From assembly GCA_900470445.1 (NCBI GenBank), contig UCAU01000006.1:93224-157223 (forward strand): 64,000 bases of DNA, given 5' to 3'. The notes under the pieces were generated by a model. That model worked only from the letters and a program-made list of their open reading frames with translations. It was not told the DNA's origin and ran no database searches. Shown here in pieces: positions 1-8,372 of the stretch. The first letter of the stretch is position 1. Each line of letters starts with the position of its first letter. This DNA comes from Hyphomicrobiales bacterium (GTDB taxonomy: Bacteria; Pseudomonadota; Alphaproteobacteria; Rhizobiales; Devosiaceae). The translations under genes were made by a program, and so were the position numbers.

Positions 1-44
1 CGGCCATTGGCCCACTCTATCTGTTTCGGAAGGTCCAATGGCCG
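1..44. repeat. Perfect 10-bp inverted repeat with 24-nt loop
   Basis: CGGCCATTGG (1-10) is the exact reverse complement of CCAATGGCCG (35-44). The pairing can be extended two more bases (CC/GG) across a one-base bulge. It lies about 100 nt beyond the stop codon of the sugar-transporter permease, so it may form a hairpin in the 3' end of that operon transcript. No T-tract follows it on the minus strand within the window, so it cannot be called an intrinsic terminator. The rest of 1-141 shows no convincing gene. Confidence 0.45.
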
Positions 45-141
45 CCCGTTACCGTATAACCGCGACGCCACACCGGCCGGGCGGCGTTTCTGCTTGGCTT
101 AGGTCGGAGGCCGGATCGCACCGCCATTGCAGCGGCGGCAG

Positions 142-1107
142 TCAGCGGCGTTTTTTGGCGGCGCTGAGGGCGACCGCGACGACGATGATGACGCCCGTGG
201 TCAGGTCCTTGAAGAAGGGATTGACGTTGAGGATGTTGAAGCCGTTGCCGATCAGGGCGAGCAGCAGCACGCCGGCAATGGAGCGCCAGACCGCGCCCGA
301 GCCGCCATAAATGCTGGTGCCGCCCAGGATGACAGCGGCGATGGCTTCGAGTTCCATGCCGGCGCCGGCCTGCGGTTGGCCCATGGAAATGCGCGAGACG
401 GCGATGATCCCGGCCAGGCCCGCCGCAAAGCCGGTCAGCCCGAAGGCGGCGATCTTGACCAGCTTGGTGCGCACGCCGGACAGGATCGCGGCTTCTTCAT
501 TGCCGCCGACGGCGATGACGCGGCGGCCGAAAGTGGTACGGTTGAGCAGGATCATCATGGCAACGGCGAACAGCGCCAGGATAATGACCGCAATGTTGAC
601 CATGCCGATGCGGCCGCGGCCGATCCAGGCAAATTCTTCCATGCGCACCGGAATCAGCGCGCCGCCAGTCACCAGCACCGCGATGCCGCGATACACCATG
701 CTGGTGGCCAGCGTGGCGAGGAAGGAGTGCACGTTGAAGCCGGTGATGATCAGGCCATTGATAATGCCCAGCACCACCCCGATCAGCGGCCCTGCCAGCA
801 TAGCCAGGACGGGATCGACATTGACCGCCAGCCACGCCGTGCAGACGCTGGCCACCCCGAAGATCGCCCCGGTGGACAGGTCAAAGCCGCCGCTGATGAT
901 GACTAGGGTCAGCGCCGCGGCGATCAAGGCCAGCGGCGCGCTCTGATTGAGGATATTGAGCAGATTGCGCGGCGTCAGGAAGGAGGGGCTGAGCAGCGAC
1001 AGGCCAATCATCAGCAGGACGATGATCAGCAGCACGCCATATTCTCGCAAGAAATCGGGCAGGGAAAACCTGGACGCGGGCGACGGTTTGGCAGGTGGTG
1101 TCGACAT
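142..1107 (-). CDS. Ribose-type (CUT2) sugar ABC transporter permease
   Basis: A 321-residue inner-membrane protein of the RbsC/AraH permease family. It has many hydrophobic helices starting at YGVLLIIVLLMIGL and family-typical stretches such as GGFDLSTGAIFG near residues 70-85 and GGTSIYGGSG near 260-270. The start is the ATG at 1107 (MSTPPAKP); an upstream in-frame extension overlaps the ATPase gene and has no family similarity. Its start lies 4 nt beyond the end of the ATPase gene, and it is the last gene of the GAF-hyuAB-ABC operon. It should form the membrane channel with the ATPase and binding protein just upstream. The substrate is unknown; CUT2 systems import monosaccharides, polyols and related small molecules. 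Confidence 0.92.
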   Translation of the reverse strand: MSTPPAKPSPASRFSLPDFLREYGVLLIIVLLMIGLSLLSPSFLTPRNLLNILNQSAPLALIAAALTLVIISGGFDLSTGAIFGVASVCTAWLAVNVDPVLAMLAGPLIGVVLGIINGLIITGFNVHSFLATLATSMVYRGIAVLVTGGALIPVRMEEFAWIGRGRIGMVNIAVIILALFAVAMMILLNRTTFGRRVIAVGGNEEAAILSGVRTKLVKIAAFGLTGFAAGLAGIIAVSRISMGQPQAGAGMELEAIAAVILGGTSIYGGSGAVWRSIAGVLLLALIGNGFNILNVNPFFKDLTTGVIIVVAVALSAAKKRR

Positions 1108-1111
1108 GAAT

Positions 1112-2662
1112 TTATCCCGCTTGAACAGGCGATTGATCAGGATGTGATGGCGATTGGCCGGCAACGTTGAACAGCCGGTAGAGCACCGCATCGACGCCGA
1201 GGTCGGTGCAATCGACCTCGCCGATGATGCGGCCCCGGCTCATCAGATAGCCGCGATGGGAGAGATTGATCACCTCCTCCAGCTCGGAAGAAATCAGGAT
1301 GACGGCGACGCCACTGGCGGCCAGTTCGACCACGAAATCATGGATGCGGCGGCGGGCGCCGATATCGACGCCGCGACTGGGCTCGTCGAGAATGACCAGC
1401 TTGGGTTCGCCATAGGCCCATTTGGACAGCAGCACTTTTTGCTGGTTGCCGCCGGAATAGTAAGCGACTTCGCCGTCGATGGCGGCCGGCACGATGCCGA
1501 AATGCTCGATCAGCTTTGCGGTCCGCGCCTTCTCGTCCGCCATGTCGAGAAAGCCGAAGCGGCTGATACGCTCGAGATGGGGCAGGCTCATATTGGGGCG
1601 CGTCTGCTGGACCAGAACCAGGCCCTGCTTGCGGCGGTCTTCGGGCACGAAGGCCATGCCGTGACGTACCGCAAGCTTGGGGCTGAGCCGGGGCAGGGGT
1701 TGGCCGTTGAAGGCAATGGCTCCCGCGCTGATGGGATCAGCACCGAAAATGGCGCGGGCCAGTTCGCTGCGGCCAGAGCCGACCAGGCCGATCAGCCCGG
1801 CAATCTCGCCGGGGCGCACGGCGATATCGATATCGGCCAGGCCGGTTTCCGTCGCGACGCCGGTAAGCTCCAGCAAGGGCGGGACAGTGGCATCGGGGCG
1901 AGGCGGGAGCGCCGGATAGGCCACCTCAACGCTTTCACCGAGCATGGCTTCGACCAGGCTTTGCTTGGTTTCTCCCGCCAGCGGTCCGGTGCGCACGATG
2001 CGGCCGTCGCGCATGATGGTGACGCGGTCGCAGACGGCCAGCACATGGTCGAGAAAATGGGTGACATAGATGATGGTGCGGCCCTCGCCGCGCAGCCAGG
2101 CGATCACCTGATGCAGGCGCTCGGCCTCGTCGGCGGTCAGCGAGGAGGTCGGCTCGTCCATGATGATGACGCGCGCATCGCGGGCAATGGCCCGCATGAT
2201 CTCGACCTTCTGCCGGTCGGCAATGGAGAGCTCGCCCAGCTTGCGGGCGGGGTTGAGGCCGAAGCCGCAGCGCTGGTCGAGCTCGGCGAAGCGCTTGTTG
2301 TCCGAACCGGTCAACAGGCCGGCCATATTGGTTTCGAGGCCCAAAAACACGTTTTGTGCCACGCTGAGCTGCGGCACCAGTTGCAGCTCCTGGTGGATCA
2401 TGGCGATGCCATGATGCAGCGCACGACGCGGCGAGGCATGGGCGAGTGCCTCGCCATTGACCTCGATCGTGCCGGCATCGGGCGTGTAATAGCCGCCGAT
2501 GATCTTGCCGACGCTGGATTTGCCCGCGCCGTTCTCCCCGATCAGCGCGTGAACCTCGCCGGGGGCGAAATCGAGCGTGATGGCATGCAGGATCTTGGCC
2601 GAGCCAAAACTCTTTTCGATGCCGGTCAGCCGGATGGCGGGGATGTGCTGCGCGTCTGTCAT
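1112..2662 (-). CDS. Ribose-type sugar ABC transporter ATP-binding protein
   Basis: A 516-residue tandem ATPase of the RbsA/MglA type. The first nucleotide-binding domain has an intact Walker A (GENGAGKSS, residues 42-50) and a Walker B ending VIIMDEPTSSL. The second has the degenerate P-loop GLVGSGRSE normal for this family, a signature YYSGGNQQKV and VILDEPSRGVD. The ATG at 2662 (MTDAQHIP) is preferred over the longer frame because GAGGTGAG sits 6 nt upstream and alignment to the family starts there. It energises uptake together with the adjacent permease and binding protein. Confidence 0.94.
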   Translation of the reverse strand: MTDAQHIPAIRLTGIEKSFGSAKILHAITLDFAPGEVHALIGENGAGKSSVGKIIGGYYTPDAGTIEVNGEALAHASPRRALHHGIAMIHQELQLVPQLSVAQNVFLGLETNMAGLLTGSDNKRFAELDQRCGFGLNPARKLGELSIADRQKVEIMRAIARDARVIIMDEPTSSLTADEAERLHQVIAWLRGEGRTIIYVTHFLDHVLAVCDRVTIMRDGRIVRTGPLAGETKQSLVEAMLGESVEVAYPALPPRPDATVPPLLELTGVATETGLADIDIAVRPGEIAGLIGLVGSGRSELARAIFGADPISAGAIAFNGQPLPRLSPKLAVRHGMAFVPEDRRKQGLVLVQQTRPNMSLPHLERISRFGFLDMADEKARTAKLIEHFGIVPAAIDGEVAYYSGGNQQKVLLSKWAYGEPKLVILDEPSRGVDIGARRRIHDFVVELAASGVAVILISSELEEVINLSHRGYLMSRGRIIGEVDCTDLGVDAVLYRLFNVAGQSPSHPDQSPVQAG

Positions 2663-2722
2663 GCTCGGCTCACCTCGATTGGAGCGAGAAGCGACCATGT
2701 GGCCGCCTCCCGTTTGGCGTGC

Positions 2723-3724
2723 TCAGCCCTGCCATTCGGCGACGAAATCGGGATGGGCGTCGAGCCATTCCTTGGTCACGATAGTCGGGGCGGCGCCCAG
2801 TGTCGTGGGGTCGATCCAGGTCGGAGCGGTCTCACCCTTGAGAGTCTGCACCACCGCACCCAAAGCCGCCTCGCCCATGCTTTGCGGATATTCGGCCAGG
2901 GTGGCATCGACGCTGCCGGCGCGGATGGCGTCCACGGTGATCTGGTTGAGACCGCCGCCGATCAGAAACACTGAGGGAACGTCGATGCCGGCATCGGCCA
3001 ACGCGATCTCGACGCCGATCAGATGCTGGTCGGCATTGGAGAGCACGGCGTCGATTTCGGGATTGGCCTGCAGGATGTCCTGCATGGCGGTGAGCGAAGC
3101 GTCGGGATCGTAATTGCCCTCGCCGGTGGCAACGATCTGGATATTTGGATGCTGACCGAGCACCTGCTTGAAGGTGTCATTGCGCAGATTGTCGAAGGGA
3201 TAGATCAGCTGGCCGACGATAACGACGACGCGGCATGGGTCCTTGTCAGCGCAGAAATCGACGACGGCTTCGGCCTGGGCGGCGGCGCCCTTGGACGGAT
3301 CGGCCGCCACTGTCGTGGTGAGGCCAGGCACCTGCGGCTCGAGATTGTTGAGTTCGGGGCCGATGGGGAAGAGGGTGCTGGCGACGGTGATGCCGGCGGC
3401 CGTGGCTTCCTCGAGCGCCGGGGCAATGCCGACCGTGTCATTGGGCGTAACGATGAAGGCGTTGAAGCGTCCACCCGCCACCAGATCTTCAACCTGGGAA
3501 TATTGCTTGGTCGAGTCAAAGGCGCCGTCGAAGATTTCGACCTCGACATTGCCGAGGTCTGCGGCGGCTTTCTGGATGCCGGCATAGATCGCCTGATTAT
3601 AGCCGTTCTGGCTCGACGAGGCCAAATAAGCGATCCGGTAGCTGTCCTGGCCCAGAGCCGGGCCGGCAGCGGCGAGCAGGGCGCCCGCGGCGAGTGTGGT
3701 GTGAAGAATGGTCTTCAGCGTCAT
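2723..3724 (-). CDS. Periplasmic sugar-binding protein of the ABC transporter
   Basis: A 333-residue periplasmic-binding protein of the RbsB/type I class. A Sec signal peptide covers about residues 1-25 (hydrophobic LAAGALLAAAGPALG, cleavage before QDSY). The mature part has the opening YRIAYLASSSQNGYNQAIYAG, the motif FIVTPNDTVG and the C-terminal half with VLSNADQHLIG and FLIGGGLNQ expected of a two-lobed receptor. The length is normal. It lies between hyuB and the ATPase gene, so its ligand may be the substrate, or a precursor, of the hydantoinase-like enzyme. That link is inferred from the operon only. Confidence 0.9.
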   Translation of the reverse strand: MTLKTILHTTLAAGALLAAAGPALGQDSYRIAYLASSSQNGYNQAIYAGIQKAAADLGNVEVEIFDGAFDSTKQYSQVEDLVAGGRFNAFIVTPNDTVGIAPALEEATAAGITVASTLFPIGPELNNLEPQVPGLTTTVAADPSKGAAAQAEAVVDFCADKDPCRVVVIVGQLIYPFDNLRNDTFKQVLGQHPNIQIVATGEGNYDPDASLTAMQDILQANPEIDAVLSNADQHLIGVEIALADAGIDVPSVFLIGGGLNQITVDAIRAGSVDATLAEYPQSMGEAALGAVVQTLKGETAPTWIDPTTLGAAPTIVTKEWLDAHPDFVAEWQG

Positions 3725-3811
3725 GGTTTGCTTCCCTTGTTGCGTCCGGCGCCGCCAGACTTGCGTTCCTCGTATGATCGGTCCGTGGCCCCTCAGCCGC
3801 GCGCCGATGGT

Positions 3812-5464
3812 CTAGCCGTAGATCGCCTTGGCGCGCTCGGCGGTCAGATAGCCATTCTTGATGTCGGATTGGACCTGGGCGGGGTCACGTTTCTTGGGAT
3901 CGCCATAGCCGCCGCCCGTGCCGGTATTGACCCGGATGATGTCGCCTCTATTGACCACCACATTGGTGGCTAGTGCATGCCGCTCCGTGGTGCCGTTGGT
4001 GCGGATCACCTGGACGAAATTGGGGCTGCCATCCTTGCCGCCATCCAGCCCCCAGGGGGGGACGACCGAGCGGGTGTAGCCGATGGAGAGAAAATTATTG
4101 TCGGCCCGTACGCGATAGTCGAGCTGGATGCCCGCGCCGCCGCGCCATTGGCCCTCGCCGCCCTCGGTGATATTGAGCGCGATGCGATCGACCTCGAGCC
4201 CATAGCGGGCCTCGGCAATTTCGGCGGGGCAATTATAGGTTTCGCCGTGGAAGGGGGAGAACATGGCGCTATTGCCGTCACGGCCGAGTGCTGCGCCCCA
4301 GCCACCGATCTGGGGTTCGACAATGGTGTAATGCCGCCCGGTATCGGGGTGTGGGCCTCCAATGACTGTGCCGCAGATGGAGGCGAACGTTCCCGCCGGC
4401 AGCACCTTGGGCAGCGACGGCGCCAGGCACCGCAGCATCAGGTCGAAGACGCGAACCTCGACTTCGAAATAATAGCCATTGGCCGCAGGTTCGAGCGCAT
4501 GGAACACCGTGCCCGGCGTGGTCAGCACCTTGAGCGGGCGGAAGGCGCCGCCATTGGCGGGCATGTCCACGTCGATGGCCGTCTTGAACGCCATCTGCGC
4601 GGCGATCAGCACGCCGTCGTAACTGGCATTTTTTGAGCCGCGCACCTGTTCGGGATTGTTGCGCAGATCGATGATGAAGGCGTCGTCAGTGATCTCGATG
4701 CCGACGTGATAGGTCGAGCCGTCATCCTGCAGTTCGGAGACTTCGAAATGGCCGCGGGGGAGGGTCTTGAGGGCTTCGAGCGATACCCGTTCTCCATAAT
4801 CCATGAAATGGGTCATGGCGGCCTGGAAGGTGGATTTGCCATATTTGGCGATCAGCTCCAGCAGGCGCCGCTCGCCGATGCGCGCCGCGGCAATCGCGGC
4901 CCACATATCACCACGCAGGAAATCGGGCAGGCGCGAATTGACCGTCATGATATCCATGACGGCCTGATTGGCCACGCCAGCATCGATCAGCTTGATCGCC
5001 GGAATGCGCAGCCCTTCCTGGAAAACCTCCACCGCATCCACCGACATGCCGCCCGGCACCATGCCGCCGACATCATTCCAATGGGCAATATTGGCTGTCC
5101 AGGCGACGATCTCGCCCTCGGAAAACACCGGCATGGCAATGATGCAGTCATTGAGATGGGTGACGCCGCCGTAATAGGGATCATTGGTAGCAAAGACGTC
5201 GCCCTGGCGGATCTGGTCTGCGGGGAATTTGGCGATCAGCGCCTTCACGGCCTTGTCAAGCACGCCGACAAAGGAGGGAATGCCGGCCCCGGACGAGGCG
5301 ATTTCGCCCTGCGCATCGGTGATGCCAGTGCCCATGTCGAGCACTTCATAGATGATGGCGCTCATCGAGGTTTTGCGCATGGCCACGAACATCTCGTCGG
5401 AAATCGCCTCAAGCGAATTCTGGATGATGTCGAGAGTGACGGGGTCGAAGGCGGTATCGGTCAT
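3812..5464 (-). CDS. Hydantoinase B/oxoprolinase family protein (HyuB)
   Basis: A 550-residue B subunit of the hydantoinase/oxoprolinase/acetone carboxylase superfamily. Diagnostic stretches are NDPYYGGVTHLNDC near residues 91-104 and the C-terminal GGYGDPKKRDP. The ATG at 5464 is favoured because GGTGAG lies 4 nt upstream. A GTG at 5473 would give a GTGA overlap with hyuA and cannot be excluded. The hyuA and hyuB genes are nearly contiguous, as is usual for the two subunits of ATP-dependent ring-opening enzymes. The exact substrate (hydantoin, 5-oxoproline, N-methylhydantoin or another lactam) cannot be read from the sequence. Confidence 0.92.
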   Translation of the reverse strand: MTDTAFDPVTLDIIQNSLEAISDEMFVAMRKTSMSAIIYEVLDMGTGITDAQGEIASSGAGIPSFVGVLDKAVKALIAKFPADQIRQGDVFATNDPYYGGVTHLNDCIIAMPVFSEGEIVAWTANIAHWNDVGGMVPGGMSVDAVEVFQEGLRIPAIKLIDAGVANQAVMDIMTVNSRLPDFLRGDMWAAIAAARIGERRLLELIAKYGKSTFQAAMTHFMDYGERVSLEALKTLPRGHFEVSELQDDGSTYHVGIEITDDAFIIDLRNNPEQVRGSKNASYDGVLIAAQMAFKTAIDVDMPANGGAFRPLKVLTTPGTVFHALEPAANGYYFEVEVRVFDLMLRCLAPSLPKVLPAGTFASICGTVIGGPHPDTGRHYTIVEPQIGGWGAALGRDGNSAMFSPFHGETYNCPAEIAEARYGLEVDRIALNITEGGEGQWRGGAGIQLDYRVRADNNFLSIGYTRSVVPPWGLDGGKDGSPNFVQVIRTNGTTERHALATNVVVNRGDIIRVNTGTGGGYGDPKKRDPAQVQSDIKNGYLTAERAKAIYG

Positions 5465-5469
5465 GTTGC

Positions 5470-7554
5470 TCACCGTGCCAGCGCGATATGGGTGTTGCCG
5501 TAGGGGTCGATGGTGACGCTGTTGCCCGGATGCACGACGATGGTGGTGCCCGGGTCTTCCAGGATGGCCGGGCCGGGGAAGGTCATGCCCGGCTCCAGTC
5601 TGGTCGCATCGTAAATCGTCGCCTGATGCACGCCTTCGGTGGCATAGTCGACCGGACGCGTGCCCTTGATGGCGTCGACAAGGCTGGCGCCGGTCACGGG
5701 GAGCGGGACGATTTCGAGCTTGCCGACTTCGGCGGACGCTACCAGGTGCAGGCCCACGATCTCGACATCGGCCGGCAGGCGATAAGTATATTCGCGCTCG
5801 TAGATCTCGTGGAAGCGCTCTGCAATATCGGCAATCGAAGCGGCATCGAGATCGCCCCCGGGCAGCGGCACCTCCACGCCATGCTCCTGGTTCTGGTAGC
5901 GGCAGCGTAGTGAAGCGACAATCTTGACCGCTTCGGGGGCGATCTGTTCGGCGCCGAATTGTTCATGCGCGCGCGCCACGGTTTCGGCCAGCAGGGCGGA
6001 AATAGCGGTGGCGGCTTCTGCATGGCCCTTGCCCAGCTCAACCAGCCGGGTGACGAAATAGTCACGGCGCAGATCGCTCATCATCATGCCCCAGGCCGAG
6101 AACACCGAGGCGCCGCGCGGCACGACGACCTTCTTGCAGCCCAGTTCGGTCGCCAAAGCCACGCCGTGCATGGCGCCGCCGCCGCCGAACACCACCAGCG
6201 TGAAATCGCGCGGATCGTGGCCGCGATTGAGCGACACCAGCTTGAGCGCATTGATCATGTTGGAATTGGCGATGCGCACGATGCCGCGTGCCGCCTCGAT
6301 CGGCGTAACCCCGAGCTTGTCGGCCACGGCACTCAGCGAGCGATCAACCGCCTCCATATCGGCGATGACCGAGCCGCCGCAGAAATAGTCGCGATTGATG
6401 CGGCCCAGTGCCAGATTGGCATCGGTTGTGGTGGCTTCAATGCCGCCACGGCCATAAGAGGCGGGGCCGGGCATGGCGCCGGCCGATTTGGGGCCAACAT
6501 GCAGCTTGCCGAAATCGTCCACCCAGGCGATGGAGCCGCCGCCATTGCCGATTTCGACCAGATCGACTACCGGCACCATGATGGGATAGCCCGCCGATTT
6601 GCGGTCCCGCTCAATCCAGTAATCGGTCATGATGCGAACCTGGCCATTTTCGATCAACGAGCATTTGGCCGTGGTGCCGCCGATATCGAGCGCCAGCACA
6701 TTGGGTTCGCCGATAATGCGGCCCAGCTCCGCCGCGCCCCAGAAGCCGGAGGCCGGCCCGGATTCCACCATGGTGATGGGGATGGCTTTGGTCGAGGCCA
6801 GGGAATCCACGCCGCAATTGGATTGCATCACATAGAGCGGCCCCTGATAGCCCTGCGCCCGCAGCCCGCCTTCGAGCTTGTCGAGATAGCGGGCGGCGAT
6901 CGGCTGCACATAGGCAGAGAGCACCGCAGTATTGGTGCGCTCATATTCGCGCCATTCGCGGGTAATCTGGTGGGAGGCGACGACGGAAACCTCCGGCCAG
7001 AGCCGGGCGATCTCGGCCGCCACGGCCTTTTCGTGGCTGGGGTCGGCATAGGAATGCAGCAGGCAGACGGCGATGGCATCGACGCCCTCGGCGCGGAAAT
7101 CGTCCAGGATGGCCGGGAGGCCTGATAGGTCCAGCGGGGTGCGTTCAACTCCGGTATAGGCAATGCGCCCAGGCACTTCGCGCCGCAGGTGACGTTCGAC
7201 GAAGGGCGTGGGCTTTTTGTACATCAGGTTGAAAAAGTCGGGCCGGTTGCCGCGCTGGATTTCCAGGATATCGCGGAAGCCTTCGGTGGTGATCAGCGCG
7301 GTGCGCGCACCCCGCCGTTCCGTCAGCGCGTTGATGACGACCGTAGTGCCATGCGCGAAGAAATCGACTTCATCGATATTGACCCGGCCTTTTTCCAGCA
7401 CATTGAGCACGCCGCGTTCGAAATCGGGCGGGGTAGTATCGGACTTTTCGGTGCGGACGGTCTGCACGCCCGTCGCCAGGTCGGTTTCAAAATAGACGAG
7501 GTCGGTGAAAGTGCCGCCGACATCGGTTGCAATACGGCTGGTCTTTTGCGTCAT
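5470..7554 (-). CDS. Hydantoinase A/oxoprolinase family protein (HyuA)
   Basis: A 694-residue A subunit with the ASKHA-type nucleotide-binding fold: IATDVGGTFTDLVYF near residues 7-21, ALDIGGTTAKCSL in the middle and FGGGGAMHG after it. It probably hydrolyses ATP to drive opening of a cyclic amide together with HyuB. The start is the ATG at 7554 (MTQKTSRI). The longer open frame upstream runs through the GAF gene in another frame and is an artefact. It begins 8 nt after the GAF stop codon, which supports one transcript. A lactam or hydantoin-like substrate is likely, but the specificity is open. Confidence 0.92.
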   Translation of the reverse strand: MTQKTSRIATDVGGTFTDLVYFETDLATGVQTVRTEKSDTTPPDFERGVLNVLEKGRVNIDEVDFFAHGTTVVINALTERRGARTALITTEGFRDILEIQRGNRPDFFNLMYKKPTPFVERHLRREVPGRIAYTGVERTPLDLSGLPAILDDFRAEGVDAIAVCLLHSYADPSHEKAVAAEIARLWPEVSVVASHQITREWREYERTNTAVLSAYVQPIAARYLDKLEGGLRAQGYQGPLYVMQSNCGVDSLASTKAIPITMVESGPASGFWGAAELGRIIGEPNVLALDIGGTTAKCSLIENGQVRIMTDYWIERDRKSAGYPIMVPVVDLVEIGNGGGSIAWVDDFGKLHVGPKSAGAMPGPASYGRGGIEATTTDANLALGRINRDYFCGGSVIADMEAVDRSLSAVADKLGVTPIEAARGIVRIANSNMINALKLVSLNRGHDPRDFTLVVFGGGGAMHGVALATELGCKKVVVPRGASVFSAWGMMMSDLRRDYFVTRLVELGKGHAEAATAISALLAETVARAHEQFGAEQIAPEAVKIVASLRCRYQNQEHGVEVPLPGGDLDAASIADIAERFHEIYEREYTYRLPADVEIVGLHLVASAEVGKLEIVPLPVTGASLVDAIKGTRPVDYATEGVHQATIYDATRLEPGMTFPGPAILEDPGTTIVVHPGNSVTIDPYGNTHIALAR

Positions 7555-7562
7555 GGCGGGTC

Positions 7563-8072
7563 TCAAACTGTCGATGCTGGTGGCGCCAGGCGCGCCGCCA
7601 GCAGGAAGGCGATAGTGGCGAAGGGAAGAAGCTCGGAGGCCCGCGCCAACCGCTCGGGCGTGTAGTATCCGGCCTCGTGCAGCAGGTTGAGCGTGCCGAT
7701 GACGGCGCCGCCGGCAATTACTGGAATATTGGCGTTGGATTCGCAGCCCAGTGACTGGATCAGCTGCCAGTCGAAGAACACCTCGGCGATATCCTCGATG
7801 CGCAGGCTGGAGAAAATCTGATGCCGCACCAGCACGGTGTCCGCCCATTTGCCGGTCGCAATGGGCTTGAAGCCGCCGACCGGGTAGGCAGTGGGATTTT
7901 CGGAAAATACCCGACGCGATTGGCCCGCTGCCATGTCGAACACCGAGGCGGTCAGCAGCTTGGTACCGATAGCCTCATGTATAAGGCCCGCCAGAGCATC
8001 GAACACCGGTTCGGCTGTGGCCGCTTCGGCGACCAGCGTCAGAAACTGAGGCCAATGTCTGTCCAAACTCAC
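7563..8072 (-). CDS. GAF domain-containing protein
   Basis: A 169-residue soluble protein made almost entirely of one GAF domain: AEAATAEPVFDALAGLIHEAIGTKLLTASVFD at the start, and IPVIAGGAVIGTLNLLHEAGYYTPE near residues 115-140. The start is a GTG at 8072 with GGGAG six nt upstream. It is the first gene of the hyuAB-ABC operon. GAF proteins of this size occur next to hydantoinase genes; they may sense a small ligand or contribute to the enzyme. There is no DNA-binding or kinase domain, so a direct regulatory role is not evident. Confidence 0.82.
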   Translation of the reverse strand: MSLDRHWPQFLTLVAEAATAEPVFDALAGLIHEAIGTKLLTASVFDMAAGQSRRVFSENPTAYPVGGFKPIATGKWADTVLVRHQIFSSLRIEDIAEVFFDWQLIQSLGCESNANIPVIAGGAVIGTLNLLHEAGYYTPERLARASELLPFATIAFLLAARLAPPASTV

Positions 8073-8116
8073 GCCGAACTCCCTTGTACTTCTGCTTACG
8101 GGGTATCGTATTCAGA

Positions 8117-8126
8117 TTGTCGACAA
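8117..8126. promoter_or_regulatory. Candidate operator TTGTCGACAA upstream of the GAF-hyu operon
   Basis: A perfect 10-bp palindrome centred about 50 nt upstream of the GTG start of the first operon gene. It is flanked by AT-rich bases, and a TACGAT hexamer lies just downstream on the minus strand. The shape resembles binding sites of FCD-type GntR repressors, which often control catabolic ABC operons. No GntR gene is visible in this window, so the regulator assignment is speculative. Confidence 0.35.
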
Positions 8127-8372
8127 GAAGTCCACTGTGAATTTGCCTCACAAAGAAGCGAGGCCCGATCTGGGCCTAAAAGAAAGGCGAAAAATGCGGA
8201 TGAGTTAGTCCACGCCCATCAGGCTCTCCTCGGGGGAGAGCCTGATAGCGCAGGGGCATTGGCTGTGCTGTACGAGAATTAGGCCGTCTCGCGCTAAACG
8301 CGCGAGCTATCAGCCACGTCCCCGGCATGATGCTTGGCGATTAGCGCGCGGAGGCCCGGATGTTGTCGCGGG
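8127..8372. other. Intergenic region with three hairpins, no gene seen
   Basis: This space lies between the hyu operon promoter and the 3' end of the organosulfur operon. It holds three inverted repeats: AGGCCC/GGGCCT at 8161-8177, a 12-bp perfect stem at 8218-8246 (arms ATCAGGCTCTCC and GGAGAGCCTGAT, 5-nt loop) and CTCGCGC/GCGCGAG at 8288-8306. None is followed by a T-tract on the minus strand. They may act as Rho-dependent or RNA-stabilising 3' structures for the operon that ends at 8373. Confidence 0.5.

Noticed and set aside
1154-2974. 606-codon open frame on the plus strand
   Set aside because: Antisense to the sugar-transporter ATPase. It has low-complexity Gly/Ala/Asp/His composition typical of the complement of a high-GC gene, and no recognisable domain.
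5959-7125. 388-codon plus-strand frame inside hyuA
   Set aside because: Shadow of hyuA on the opposite strand; its product has no motif and no ribosome site.
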